This document shows positions 17,750-27,336 of a stretch of DNA of 64,000 bases, in pieces; the first letter of the stretch is position 1, and the number at the start of each line of letters is the position of its first letter. Origin of the DNA: Catenulispora acidiphila DSM 44928 (lineage in GTDB: Bacteria > Actinomycetota > Actinomycetes > Streptomycetales > Catenulisporaceae); assembly GCF_000024025.1 (NCBI RefSeq), contig NC_013131.1, positions 8,474,229 through 8,538,228 of the forward strand. Direction: 5' to 3'. The position numbers were made by a program, and so were the translations under genes. The notes under the pieces were generated by a model, which saw nothing but the letters and a program-made list of their open reading frames with translations, had not been told where the DNA came from and did not search any database.

Positions 17750-18913
17750 ATGGACGTTCGAACGCTTCTGAAGAAGCTGCAACTCGCGGTTCGCTCCGAA
17801 CCGGCCGATACGGATATCCCGTTCGGACGCACACAGAAGCTCCCCGACGATCTCCGTGTCGGAGACCACGATGCACTGCATGTCGGCACAGATATCTCAC
17901 GCCGGATCCGTAATGTCGTCGCCGCTCTGCTCTCGGACCTCCACTACGAGCATCTGAAGGACGGTGCTGACGCCGCAGTCTGGGACTTCGTGTGCCATGC
18001 GGCCATCGAGCGAAGCAAGGACCACGTGGCCGGCTTCATCCAGCAGCATCATCAGGACTTGCGCGTGGCAACCGTGCGCTTCAGTGTCGAGTACCTCACT
18101 GTCACCGTTCCGTTCGAAGTCTTCGAGGTGACGTTCCAACCACTGCCCGCCGAGGACACCGACGAAGGACAGCGCTTCCGGCTCGATGCACACTGCGGTT
18201 CACTGGCTGGCGTCGAGGTGTCCGGTACCGACATGGAGCGCATGGTCGCCCGCGGACGCGAGCACGTCGAGCACGCCCTCCGGGTACTCCGTATCAGTAT
18301 GGCCAACGTGGAACAGCTCAATGAGGGACAGCTGCGGTTCAAACTCGGACAGTGGTACGCGATAGAAGGTATGGGGCGCGGCTTCCACCGCTACCGTGAC
18401 GCCCCCATTCCTTTGGAGCTCCCGAAGCAGCCAGCCGAATTGTTCGCCAACTTCGCCTTGCTGCCGATCCGCTACGACGACCGAACAGAGATCGGTCGCC
18501 AAGCCAAGTTGGCCCTGGGCTGGATCAACTCAGCACGCCTCGCTATTGATCCGATCCACAAGGTCGCCTTCCTCTTTTCGGCGCTCGAGTCGATGCTCGG
18601 CGACAAGTCGGCTGGACTCAAGGCACCGATGCTCATGTACTTCCGGACGCTGCTTGGACAGGTGGTGAACGACGGCTTCCCCAGTCCGAACCGCCTGTAC
18701 GAGTTCTACGATGAGGTTCGGTCGAACGCCGTGCATGGCGAAGAGGTTCCGGAGTTCACCACCGATGAAGTGAACCGGTTGGAGTGGAGCATCCGCTCGG
18801 CGCTTGTCGAACTGCTCACGCTCTGCGACCAGCACAAGCTCACCAAACGATCTCAGGTGCGCAAAACCCTCTTGGCCACTGAGCACGCACGGCCGACGTA
18901 CGACCACCTGTAG
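17750..18913 (+). CDS. HEPN-domain protein (ApeA-like layout)
   Basis: 387 residues. The C-terminal third (about 255-365) is helical and carries the HEPN signature R-x4-H at Arg324-His329 (EVRSNAVHGEEV). Such HEPN proteins are metal-independent ribonucleases or nucleotidyl-transfer targets and occur in abortive-infection systems. The N-terminal 250 residues are mixed alpha/beta and unrecognised, in the position where ApeA-type proteins have a sensing domain. A weak AGG precedes ATG 17750. The neighbouring small membrane-anchored gene could be a partner. The RNase role is inferred from the motif; no antitoxin-type nucleotidyltransferase is adjacent. Confidence 0.72.
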   Translation: MDVRTLLKKLQLAVRSEPADTDIPFGRTQKLPDDLRVGDHDALHVGTDISRRIRNVVAALLSDLHYEHLKDGADAAVWDFVCHAAIERSKDHVAGFIQQHHQDLRVATVRFSVEYLTVTVPFEVFEVTFQPLPAEDTDEGQRFRLDAHCGSLAGVEVSGTDMERMVARGREHVEHALRVLRISMANVEQLNEGQLRFKLGQWYAIEGMGRGFHRYRDAPIPLELPKQPAELFANFALLPIRYDDRTEIGRQAKLALGWINSARLAIDPIHKVAFLFSALESMLGDKSAGLKAPMLMYFRTLLGQVVNDGFPSPNRLYEFYDEVRSNAVHGEEVPEFTTDEVNRLEWSIRSALVELLTLCDQHKLTKRSQVRKTLLATEHARPTYDHL

Positions 18914-19035
18914 GCCACCACCCCGGCGGAGTGGTGGCGGCGGTGGTCGCCCTGGGGCGCTCCCACTCCAGACAGTTGCACTGAAAAGGATGACCCTAAG
19001 CCGACCAACAGTTCCGAGGAAGGCGAGGCTTCGTC

Positions 19036-19428
19036 ATGAGCTGGCTTACCGACGGCAGCGACGTCGCGACTATGGCCACGGGCCTGTCGGCAGTGACTGC
19101 AGCGTTCGTGTGGACGAACGCCCAGCTCCGAGGTTGGAAGCAGGAACGAGCTGCCATGCGGCGCCGGAACTGGCACGGCTATATCGAGCTGGGGATGATC
19201 GATACCTGGGGGGTCAGGCTCGTAGAGCAGCCCGACGAGCCAACTGCGAGAGTAGTCCTTGAGGTCGTAACCAGCGATGGCACGCCTGACGACCATATGG
19301 CTCACACCATGCACCAACGGGTCAAGCAGGACGGATGGCTCAGCAGATCCCCCACGCCGACCGAATACGAGTTCCTCAAGCACTTGTACCGTGAGCGCGG
19401 CTATGGCAAGGGCGAACGGGTTGATTGA
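19036..19428 (+). CDS. Small membrane-anchored protein of unknown function
   Basis: 130 residues with one hydrophobic N-terminal segment (about 9-30, VATMATGLSAVTAAFVWTNA) and a soluble basic remainder with no motif I recognise. ATG 19036 follows GAGG at a good distance. It is about 120 bp downstream of the HEPN gene on the same strand and converges on the NurA-like gene with 20 bp between stop codons. Context suggests a companion of the HEPN gene; nothing in the sequence proves it. Confidence 0.6.
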   Translation: MSWLTDGSDVATMATGLSAVTAAFVWTNAQLRGWKQERAAMRRRNWHGYIELGMIDTWGVRLVEQPDEPTARVVLEVVTSDGTPDDHMAHTMHQRVKQDGWLSRSPTPTEYEFLKHLYRERGYGKGERVD

Positions 19429-19448
19429 GTCGCTGCTTCTGCCCCTCC

Positions 19449-20855
19449 TTAATACACCGGCGTCCGCCCGAACCCGATGCTGTCACGGTCGAGCTGGAGT
19501 CCACGCTGCGCAAGGAGGGTGAGTACATCCCGGCCGGTGCCAAGCGGCAGCGAGGCAGCTGAGTGTGCCAGTGCAAGCGGAATGACGGCGTTGGGGTACA
19601 AGCGTGTCTGGAACCGATCGAGCGCCTCAAGGGTGGCGCGCAGCGTGGGATAGCTGTCTATCGCTTCGCAGGGGTTCGCGCCTTCTGGCCCTTGTTCGTA
19701 GGGCTGCCCCGCGGGCACGCGTGGCACAGTTACCACGAGCATCTGGTCGGTGCTGGTCTTGTAAAAGAAGCGCCGGCCGTAGAACTCGTCTTTGCCGTAG
19801 GTACCAGCGCTAGGGCGCCGGCGGATCTTCTCGCTGATGTACGCATTGCTCAGGGTCATGACGTGCTGGGGTGGGATCTGGCTCGCGATGGCCATGGCGT
19901 GGTCGACGAAGACTCCGCTCTTCTCGATGCCTACCAACAGCGGCACAGCGTGGCCCTGCTGGGCGAGCCAGTGGCACAGCCGGCCCCAGTATTCGACCAT
20001 GCGCCTCTTCAGGGGCGCGGTTGGGCCGAAGAAGGCGAGTGGCCCGTCGGTAATGAACAGTCCGGCTCCGAGAGCGGTCGGTGCGTAGCGTGCGAAGTTG
20101 TCGATGTAGGACAGAGCGAGTAGCCGTTCGGCGACGTTCATGACTCGGGTAAGGATGTTCACGTTCGAGCCCTCGTCCGCATACTCCTCGTGCGTCCGCA
20201 GCAGATCGGTCGGATAGAGGGCGCAGCCACACTCGGAACAAGTAGTCGGATCTGTGCCGACTTTCTGACCGGAAGCTTGGCAGTCAGGGCAGCGGCCGAG
20301 CTCGGGACGGACGTCGGCTTCCGGTTCTCCCGGTCTACCGTGCAGCCGCAGCAGGGCATCGACTAGGGAGTAAGGGCTGCCGAAGTCTGCGATGGCCTGC
20401 CGCTTGAAGGTCTCGTACAGCTCGACGCGCCACGACTCTACGCCCGACATCTGTGGCCGGGTGACCTGAGAGCTGGGCAAGACGGTCTGGATAGTCTGGC
20501 GGGTCTGGGCGCGCTGCACCTTCCGGGCATCCACCAGGCCGTCGACTCGCGCGTTGAGGAACTCGTCGACGCGGACCAGCACGCCAGCTATCTGTATGTA
20601 ACCCACGCGGACCGATGGATACTGGCGGCGGGCTTCGACCTCTTGGTCCGAGCCGTCGAAGGAGATGACGAATGACGGTCCCTGTTGCCGGTCAGACTTG
20701 AGGTCGTTCAAGGCGACGCATCGATCGGCGATCGCCGCCGAATCCTCAGCGCCGAGTATCGGCGTCTCCCAGCGGGACAGCGCTTCGACGATGAGCGGGC
20801 TTTCGGCAGTAGGCAGATGCCCGAGACGGGATGCCCGCTCGTTGGGGTATGGCAT
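19449..20855 (-). CDS. NurA-like nuclease, partner of HerA
   Basis: 468 residues. The N-terminal half has the NurA landmark FVISFDGSDQEVEARRQYPSVRVGY, where the Asp of the DGS motif binds Mn2+ in NurA. A zinc ribbon follows (CPDCQAS then CSECG, about 190-225). The C-terminal half contains a second motif FITDGPLAFFG and VGIEKSGVFVDHA, again NurA-like. The start ATG overlaps the stop of the HerA gene (TGATG), so translation is coupled. HerA-NurA pairs resect DNA ends in archaea; in bacteria they also occur as antiphage modules. The zinc ribbon insertion is unusual. Nuclease activity is inferred from the conserved acidic positions. Confidence 0.8.
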   Translation of the reverse strand: MPYPNERASRLGHLPTAESPLIVEALSRWETPILGAEDSAAIADRCVALNDLKSDRQQGPSFVISFDGSDQEVEARRQYPSVRVGYIQIAGVLVRVDEFLNARVDGLVDARKVQRAQTRQTIQTVLPSSQVTRPQMSGVESWRVELYETFKRQAIADFGSPYSLVDALLRLHGRPGEPEADVRPELGRCPDCQASGQKVGTDPTTCSECGCALYPTDLLRTHEEYADEGSNVNILTRVMNVAERLLALSYIDNFARYAPTALGAGLFITDGPLAFFGPTAPLKRRMVEYWGRLCHWLAQQGHAVPLLVGIEKSGVFVDHAMAIASQIPPQHVMTLSNAYISEKIRRRPSAGTYGKDEFYGRRFFYKTSTDQMLVVTVPRVPAGQPYEQGPEGANPCEAIDSYPTLRATLEALDRFQTRLYPNAVIPLALAHSAASLPLGTGRDVLTLLAQRGLQLDRDSIGFGRTPVY

Positions 20856-22954
20856 CAGCGGACCTGTCCAGGAACCGTGATCTCTGCCTGCCCCGAGGCC
20901 TTGCGCGCGCCATTGATCATGTCGTGGTCGAACTTGGCGATCTGGATCGGCACGATGTACTTGCCGGAGAACGTCTTCATGCGGGCGAAGCCTGGTTCCT
21001 CAGACCGCCGGATCTCGTCGGCAAACACGGCAAAATCGTAGTAGTGCGCGAGCTCGCGAGTCTCCTGGTCAGAGTTCAGGTGGGCAATGACCCAATTGTG
21101 AGTGTTCGACAGGATCCGGCGGTCGACCGAGGAGACCTCTTGCGTCGCGTAGATGACTCCGATCTCGTACTTCGCAGACTCCTTGGCCAGGCGCACCCAC
21201 GGGTCCGTTTCGTTCTTGTTGGCCCTCTCCCGGTCGAACAGTCGGTGGGCTTCTTCGACGACGATCTGCATCCGCATTGGGTCCTGGTTACTTCGGAACC
21301 GCTTGTTCGCCAAGTCCAGGAGGCCACGGACTAGCCGTTCGGACAGCATCGTCGCGACCCGTTCCGATCCATACGACAAGTCAACGATGACAAGCATGCC
21401 GCGCTCCAGGTCGCTCGCGACCTGCGGGAGTAGGTTGGCATCGGCCTTCGGGTCGTGAAAATCAGTACTGCCCTTCAACCGGTTGAGAATGGCCGTCCCA
21501 CCCCCGCTACCGTCATAGGCCGCACGTATGGCCATGAATGGCACGCACTCCCGCCACTTGGTGATGTCAGGGCCGGAGTACGGTTTCCGGTCGGTGGCTT
21601 TCTCGGCTGCCTGGATGTGACGGCACAGCCAATCCATGGTGCTCTTGAGCCCGTCCATGGTCTTGACTGTCACGTAACCGCTTTCCTTAATCAGCGTTGA
21701 CGAGCCGTAGTCCTTCAAGATGGCGTCAGCGACCACGCCAGCCATCTGAAATCGAATGCCGCTCCAGCCGCTCGGTACCTTGAAGCCAGCCTTGGCTAGG
21801 AGCGCGTACAAAGCGAAGCGTCCGCATCGGGCCCGGTTACTTGCGCCGAGGTAGGCGCTGTCCTTATCCCCACCCGGGTAGTCTTCCGCGTCAGGGTTTT
21901 CGATTTCGGCGGCCTTGAACGCGTGCACATACCCTGCTTCGAGATCCCCGATGCACTCCTCAATGAGACCGCGTACCGCTGGCAGGTGCGACTGGTCATA
22001 GAAGTTGATCGTCAGCGAGCGTTCCTGCTGGTCATCCGGGTTGGCACGCAACTTATAGATCCGCACCCAGTCCTCACCGAGTAGCCGGAGGCCAGTCTTG
22101 TCCTGCTGGTTCACCGAGGCGTATTCGCCCTGCGGGTCGAAGATCAGCTGACCGATCGGCCGCTTCGTCGTCTGCGAGTACTCGAAGATAGCGGTGCAGA
22201 TCGTCTTGTTGGTGTTCGACTTACCCGCGCGGGTCATGCCCAGGACGGCGGTCTTGCGCGCGATGAAGTCCGTCACGCGCACGTTGACTGGCACGGCCGC
22301 CAACCCCGCGGCCACAGCCCGTCTGCGTGTAGCAGCGAACCGCACATGCCCAAGCTCAATCAGCGCCGGAGCAATTTGGCGCTCTATCTCGTCCTTCGTC
22401 CGCTGCGGATACGAGGCGAGGAACTTCAGAGTCTCAGCCGACGGCGTGTAGACGAAGTAGCGGGCACCGGCGTAGACGTTGTCGATGTCGGCGCCGTATT
22501 GGATGAACGCTTGGCCAGCTACGGACTCGGGGTAAAACGTGCCCAATACGTCGCACTCAAAGGCCGACATCTGGATCTGACCCTCCGTGAGGGTATCCAG
22601 GATCTCTGAAGGCTTTCGGTCGCGGAGGTCCGCGTCGCGCATCGCGGCCATTCGGGTGGCCACCACTTCGGACTGGTTGGGGAGCTGCGCAACACCGCGA
22701 ACACGGAGGAGGATGATCTCGTCCTCATCAAGCGGCTCATCGTGCTCACGATTCGGAGCGGTCGCCGCCGCCAAGAGGAAGCCGTGACGCGGCACGCCGC
22801 CAGCGTCTCGCTTCAAGAGATCATCGGTGATGATGACGGCTCGCTCGTAGTCGAGGTGATAGATGCCGCCGAGTCGCCGAGCTCCCTTAAGGAGGCCGGT
22901 GAGAGGGTTCGCCTCCACGACAGCTTGCGCGGCCATTCCCTGGAACGAGGCCAT
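20855..22954 (-). CDS. HerA-like (DUF87) hexameric ATPase/translocase
   Basis: About 699 residues. An N-terminal HAS-like beta region is followed by the ATPase core: Walker A GMTRAGKSNT near residue 240, the segment LIFDPQGEYA typical of HerA, Walker B QIVVEEAHRLFDRE near 560, and sensor/arginine-finger region VIYATQEVSSVDRRILSNTHNW. HerA pumps duplex DNA into NurA for degradation. The ATG at 22954 with AGGGG upstream is preferred; a GTG two codons earlier is possible. It is 76 bp downstream of the Dam-type methyltransferase gene and overlaps the NurA gene, forming a three-gene minus-strand set. Confidence 0.9.
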   Translation of the reverse strand: MASFQGMAAQAVVEANPLTGLLKGARRLGGIYHLDYERAVIITDDLLKRDAGGVPRHGFLLAAATAPNREHDEPLDEDEIILLRVRGVAQLPNQSEVVATRMAAMRDADLRDRKPSEILDTLTEGQIQMSAFECDVLGTFYPESVAGQAFIQYGADIDNVYAGARYFVYTPSAETLKFLASYPQRTKDEIERQIAPALIELGHVRFAATRRRAVAAGLAAVPVNVRVTDFIARKTAVLGMTRAGKSNTNKTICTAIFEYSQTTKRPIGQLIFDPQGEYASVNQQDKTGLRLLGEDWVRIYKLRANPDDQQERSLTINFYDQSHLPAVRGLIEECIGDLEAGYVHAFKAAEIENPDAEDYPGGDKDSAYLGASNRARCGRFALYALLAKAGFKVPSGWSGIRFQMAGVVADAILKDYGSSTLIKESGYVTVKTMDGLKSTMDWLCRHIQAAEKATDRKPYSGPDITKWRECVPFMAIRAAYDGSGGGTAILNRLKGSTDFHDPKADANLLPQVASDLERGMLVIVDLSYGSERVATMLSERLVRGLLDLANKRFRSNQDPMRMQIVVEEAHRLFDRERANKNETDPWVRLAKESAKYEIGVIYATQEVSSVDRRILSNTHNWVIAHLNSDQETRELAHYYDFAVFADEIRRSEEPGFARMKTFSGKYIVPIQIAKFDHDMINGARKASGQAEITVPGQVR

Positions 22955-23030
22955 TGACACCCCTGCTCCGATCTATTCGAGTACTGCGATACCTAACTAT
23001 TGGTAGCAGCACCCGCCCACATGGAGTAGG

Positions 23031-23975
23031 TCAATCGACAGCTCGGTACCGTTCCGAAGCCGGGAGGTCGGGATAATTCGTAACAAGCAGCTCGTCTCGG
23101 ACTGCCCGATTCGATGAACCAGCCGCGGTGTACAGGTGCGGCACAGACAGGCGGGTCACCCCTGACACGCCTTGGTACAGGTCACGAATCGTGGGATTGT
23201 CGTCGTAGGACAGTAGCCAGCGGAACCGACCCGACCGGCACAGCGCTTGCGCCAGTGATGCGTGCTCGTCTGACTCGAACGACCACTCGTACAGAAACGG
23301 CGCCTTCGCTACATACGGTGGATCTAGGTAGACCGCGATCTCATCGGGATCGAGGTGACCATACTCGCGAAACAGCCGGGTCAGGGTGAGACGCCAGTCA
23401 GTATTCCAAACATCTAAGAGTCGCCCGGTCGTTGCGAGGTCGCCGACGGCACGGAGCCGTCGCTCCAGGCCTTCCTTGCCGAAGCGGCAGTCAATCTTGT
23501 ATTTCGACTCCTGGGCACGTCCGCCGATCGGGCCAGCCCGCCCGTGCAGGATCCCTGAGAACGTCGTGCGGTTGAGAAACAGGCACTTCAAAGCTCGGTC
23601 ACGGCGGCCTCGTGGAGTGCCTAGCCGCCACCAGTCCCAGCGGTCGAGTGTTACCGGCTCCTCCCACATAGCGGCGATGAGCCACGCAGTGTCGAAAGCC
23701 GCCGTGTACCAGAACGCAGCGACAAGGGGATCCGCATCCGCCAAGATGATGTGATCCACAAACTCTTCGCCGGCCACCTTCAGAGCAGTAGATGCTCCGC
23801 CGCAGAACGGCTCAACAAACAGCCTCGGCGGTGGCACGTTGGCGCGGATTAGCCCCTGGATGACCGGAGTCAGCCGCCGCTTCGCCCCTGGATATCGAAG
23901 CGGGCTCACGACGCTTTGGTCAAAGAACCGCCGGTCACTCAATAATCCTGGCTTGTCAACTACATCCTGTGGCAT
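23031..23975 (-). CDS. Dam-type DNA N6-adenine methyltransferase
   Basis: 314 residues from ATG 23975, preceded by AGGAAG at 6 nt; a longer frame from 24047 lacks a well-spaced site. The alpha-class Dam fold is shown by SPLRYPGAKRRL at the N-terminus (AdoMet-contacting PxR/K motif), motif I VEPFCGGAS at 54-62, the TTFSGILHG loop, and the catalytic DPPY at 218-221. It transfers a methyl group from AdoMet to adenine N6; the target sequence is unknown (not necessarily GATC). It heads the HerA-NurA set, suggesting self/non-self marking. It is divergent from the HAD hydrolase gene. Confidence 0.9.
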   Translation of the reverse strand: MPQDVVDKPGLLSDRRFFDQSVVSPLRYPGAKRRLTPVIQGLIRANVPPPRLFVEPFCGGASTALKVAGEEFVDHIILADADPLVAAFWYTAAFDTAWLIAAMWEEPVTLDRWDWWRLGTPRGRRDRALKCLFLNRTTFSGILHGRAGPIGGRAQESKYKIDCRFGKEGLERRLRAVGDLATTGRLLDVWNTDWRLTLTRLFREYGHLDPDEIAVYLDPPYVAKAPFLYEWSFESDEHASLAQALCRSGRFRWLLSYDDNPTIRDLYQGVSGVTRLSVPHLYTAAGSSNRAVRDELLVTNYPDLPASERYRAVD

Positions 23976-24384
23976 CCAAGGCTTCCTGCGGGTTTTTGGC
24001 CGAGAGGGCTGGTCGCCTGCTGCGCCCACCGACGTATCCCCCCTCATTCCTTTTGACCTGCCTCAGCACCGGAACGCAAGCCTAGCGTTCCCATCATCGT
24101 GGTGCTGGGCGGCGCACCATTTGACGGGTTTTGCCGCACGTGGGTTCCACCTCTATCTAAGCTATCGAATATACACGCGCCCCTCAATGGCTAGAGCGCG
24201 GGTGATCAGACCATACGAGGAAACCGGGGGCAGCGAATGCCATAAACAGACTGATCACTGCCAACTCGGGCTCCGCGGCGACGAGCACCTTCCGGTGCGG
24301 CCACGCTCTCGGTCTCCGCAACCGGGAAGGCCGCATCGGCTCAGTACAGCGCATTGGCTCGGCCGTCCATGCCACCATCCCCAT
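23976..24384. other. Intergenic region between divergent methyltransferase and HAD genes
   Basis: About 400 bp with no convincing gene. It contains one inverted repeat GGAACGC-N7-GCGTTCC (24071-24091) that could be a regulatory hairpin or operator, and an A/T-rich patch (TATCTAAGCTATCGAATATACA, 24153-24174 approximately) suited to a promoter. Frames here on either strand look like non-coding extensions. Confidence 0.5.
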
Positions 24385-25074
24385 ATGGCGAAGCAATCCT
24401 CCCTGCTCATCCTCTGGGACATCGACCACACGCTTGTGAGCATCAGCGGTGTCAGCCGCGACATCTACGCCCAAGCCTTTGAGCAGGTCGTCGGTCGACA
24501 GATGGAGCACCTGGCCGACATGACCGGCCGGACTGAGGAAGCCATCATCAGGGAGACGCTAGAACTCAACGGCGTCGACCCGGGCACCTCGTTCGAGGCT
24601 TTCTACGAAGCGCTTGAGATGGCCGCCCATTCCCTGGAGCCAGCTATGCGTGAGCATGGCCAAGCACTGCCAGGCGCGCGAGAGGCCATCGCCGGCTTCG
24701 CGGCCGAGGGCTACACGCAGGCAGTCGTGACGGGCAATATCCGGAGCATCGCCAAGACCAAGCTCGAAGCCTTCGACCTCCAGGAGCACATCGACTTCGA
24801 GATCGGAGGCTACGGTGACGACGGCTCCGACCGGGCGGAGTTGGTGCGGCTAGCCATCCAGCGCACGGAAGCCAAGTACAACCGCGGCTTCAAGGCTGAG
24901 CACGCCGTCGTGATCGGGGACACCCCGCACGACGTTCGGGGTGCTCTGGACAACCGTGCGCTGGCAGTCGGCGTCGCCACCGGGTCAAGCAGCGTCGAGG
25001 AGCTTGCAGCGGCCGACGCAGATGTAGTGGTGCCAGATCTCGTAGGGATCTGCGAGGTGCTGGGCCGTCCGTAG
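24385..25074 (+). CDS. HAD-superfamily hydrolase (phosphatase-like)
   Basis: 229 residues. Motif I is LWDIDHTL with the nucleophile Asp and acid/base Asp (DxD) at about residues 11-13, motif II is the VVTGN segment near 113, Lys of motif III is in the KTKLEAF stretch, and motif IV is VIGDTPHDV. A helical cap lies between motifs I and II, as in beta-phosphoglucomutase/phosphatase types. The substrate is unknown. ATG 24385 lacks a clear ribosome binding site, so leaderless translation is possible. It is divergent from the Dam-type gene and is element cargo rather than backbone; a link to the defence cluster is unproven. Confidence 0.85.
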   Translation: MAKQSSLLILWDIDHTLVSISGVSRDIYAQAFEQVVGRQMEHLADMTGRTEEAIIRETLELNGVDPGTSFEAFYEALEMAAHSLEPAMREHGQALPGAREAIAGFAAEGYTQAVVTGNIRSIAKTKLEAFDLQEHIDFEIGGYGDDGSDRAELVRLAIQRTEAKYNRGFKAEHAVVIGDTPHDVRGALDNRALAVGVATGSSSVEELAAADADVVVPDLVGICEVLGRP

Positions 25075-25616
25075 CAACTACGCGGGTACGGCCGAAAGGG
25101 GTAGCTACCGGCTTCGCGCGATAACCCACATTGATGATCGGCAATAGATCGATTGCCCTCTCACGCGGCATTCCATGCCACGCGCATATCAACCTGTTAC
25201 GTTGATCAACTCACTCGAATGAGGGCAAACGTGAACCGCACAAGGCTTCACGCTCGTTCTAATAGCGAGGAGTGACTGTCGGCCGCAGCAAAAAAGGATC
25301 ACCGCGGCAGGCAGATACGGCCCAGTGGTCGTGATCTTAGTTATCACAAGGTATTGTCTTCCAGCGAACGCAGGTGTGACTCTGGACCAATCACGCTTAA
25401 AGACTTTGGAGGGTCATTGACATGAACGTCAGCCCTCACTGGCGTACCGGATTTTGGACACGAGCTCGCCCCGTTGTCGCAGCTACAGCGCATGTCGGTC
25501 GAGCGTTTACGCTATGGCCTTGCAATAGTTCCGAACGAAGACTACCGTCCCCGCATGCGCACAGTAGTCAGCCAGACACAAAAGCCTGGCGCGATCTAGG
25601 CGCTCCTGGGGGGACC
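25075..25616. other. Long intergenic region before the membrane protein gene
   Basis: About 540 bp. It includes an inverted repeat ATCAAC-N7-GTTGAT (25188-25206), where GTTGATCAAC at 25201-25210 is also a perfect palindrome, and an A/T-rich stretch near 25,330-25,350. A frame from ATG 25422, preceded by GGAGG, extends into the next gene, but its third positions are not GC-biased. I take it as leader rather than coding sequence. Confidence 0.45.
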
Positions 25617-27320
25617 ATGTCGTTGCGCGTCAAGCGCCTGCTTCTCGCGATCATGACGATCATTGCTGTACTGCTCATCGCCTACGTCTGCGTGGATGGG
25701 CAGCGGTTTCTCGGCCTAAGGCACACAGCTGCCTACAGGTGGAGCGCGCTCGGATTGTTTGTCATCGACGCAGCCTCGGCCAGCATGCTAGCGGCCAAGA
25801 TCCATCGTGACTCGAACCCGGACAACTCTCCAGGGCCGCCAGTCACGGCAGCAGAAGATCCCATCGACATACTCAGAAAGACAGCGCAGCTGAAACAGCG
25901 TCATGACGATGACGTAATCGAGATCTTTACGTCGATCTTGACTCACCCAGAGCTTTGTATCGCTCGCGCCGTGGAAGACGCCAGCGTCCAGGAAAGCGCG
26001 CTTGAATTAAATGTTCGCGTTACTTTCGATCTACGGCAGGCCTCTGGCTCAGTTGGTCGACGAAACCTTGGCCCCTGCATCGTGCCGTTTATGAGGATGC
26101 AGAAGGGAGCGCTACTAGATAATCTTGAAGTCCGCGGAGCCGATGGTGCGAATTTGGCAACGCTATCTCAGCACGAGACTCGCGCAATGACGGCGATCGT
26201 CGTAACAAATCTGTTCTGGAAAGCGTATATTGATCCCAAGGAGATCGGCGTTGTAGCGGACTCATCCGCGTTTCAACAGAACGTTCTCGCGCTTCTTCTC
26301 AGAATCGTCTTTGATGCCGAACACGTCGCACGAGGTTTGATGGACAGCGTAGATACTGTCCTGGGACGGCATGCTGTGAGGGATGAGGTAGCCCGCGAGA
26401 CGCTGCTTAAACTCGTACGGTTCTTGGCCAGCCACTACGTAATCGCGGCAGCAGTTCCAGAGGCGACCGATGATAGAGCCATCATCGAATATACGAAGAA
26501 CCTTCCGTGCTACGCCCAGTACGAGCAGCTTCGAGACAAACTTCGCCTGCTTTCAGGGCTGCGGCCATACCGTTTTACTGTGCCGCTCTGGTTGCCGTAT
26601 TACGCGACCAGCTACCACTTTCGGATGCGTGGCACTGGTGGGCAGTATGTTGCGAACCACTATCTGACGCGTCCAACGTCTGACAACAAGGCAATCAAAC
26701 AAGACGACTTCGAAACGCTGCACCCCCGTCCGTACATCCGCCTACGGCACAACCGAGGGCTTCCATACGGACACCTGTACATGCGCGACTTCCGCAGCGC
26801 TCCACCCGAAAGCCTTGCCACAGTTGTCAGGTTCGCCGAAACTCCTCCAGGGGCACTCGGTGGCGCTGCGCTCGTGTCCTGGGCGAGTGCAGCACTTGCG
26901 GTCGTATTCACGTTCCTCACAGCTTCAAGTGGCACTCAAGCAAGTTCAGATATCCCAGCGCTGCTACTTGCTTCGCCGGCGTTTGCCGCTTCGTTCTTGG
27001 GCTATACCACCGACAGTGAGAGTCTGCTGCGCACCTCGCTCACTGCACGGTTCGGGTTGACCCTGACTGGTGTCATTTCGTTTTCCAGCGCAGTTTTGTT
27101 CTTACTTCGCGCGAATCAACACATGACCGCCCGTTGGACCTTCACGTTCTTCGGCGGCCATCTCCATCTCAACAAGGTCAGCCCGTACTGGCTCGTACTT
27201 GCAGTCGCGAGTACGACACTCGCTATATACCTGACCTGCATTACGGCCATCAGGACAAGGCGGTATATGAAGGCAGTCGCTAAATTTGACTCTATTGCAG
27301 ATCTCTATGGGCTAGATTAA
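25617..27320 (+). CDS. Multi-pass membrane protein of unknown function
   Basis: About 567 residues from ATG 25617 (GGGGGG upstream); an alternative start at 25422 would add 65 basic, low-bias residues. Two hydrophobic helices lie near the N-terminus (about 8-28 and 40-60). A cytosolic region of about 350 residues follows, with no motif I know; it contains SYHFRMRGTGGQYVANHYL and RLRHNRGLPYGHLYMRDF. Four more membrane helices lie near the C-terminus (about 435-455, 465-480, 490-510, 530-550). It stops 16 bp before a small acidic/basic protein gene, so the two are probably co-transcribed. It sits among defence-like genes; a membrane-active effector is one guess. Confidence 0.75.
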   Translation: MSLRVKRLLLAIMTIIAVLLIAYVCVDGQRFLGLRHTAAYRWSALGLFVIDAASASMLAAKIHRDSNPDNSPGPPVTAAEDPIDILRKTAQLKQRHDDDVIEIFTSILTHPELCIARAVEDASVQESALELNVRVTFDLRQASGSVGRRNLGPCIVPFMRMQKGALLDNLEVRGADGANLATLSQHETRAMTAIVVTNLFWKAYIDPKEIGVVADSSAFQQNVLALLLRIVFDAEHVARGLMDSVDTVLGRHAVRDEVARETLLKLVRFLASHYVIAAAVPEATDDRAIIEYTKNLPCYAQYEQLRDKLRLLSGLRPYRFTVPLWLPYYATSYHFRMRGTGGQYVANHYLTRPTSDNKAIKQDDFETLHPRPYIRLRHNRGLPYGHLYMRDFRSAPPESLATVVRFAETPPGALGGAALVSWASAALAVVFTFLTASSGTQASSDIPALLLASPAFAASFLGYTTDSESLLRTSLTARFGLTLTGVISFSSAVLFLLRANQHMTARWTFTFFGGHLHLNKVSPYWLVLAVASTTLAIYLTCITAIRTRRYMKAVAKFDSIADLYGLD

Positions 27321-27336
27321 AATGGGGGTGAGTTAA

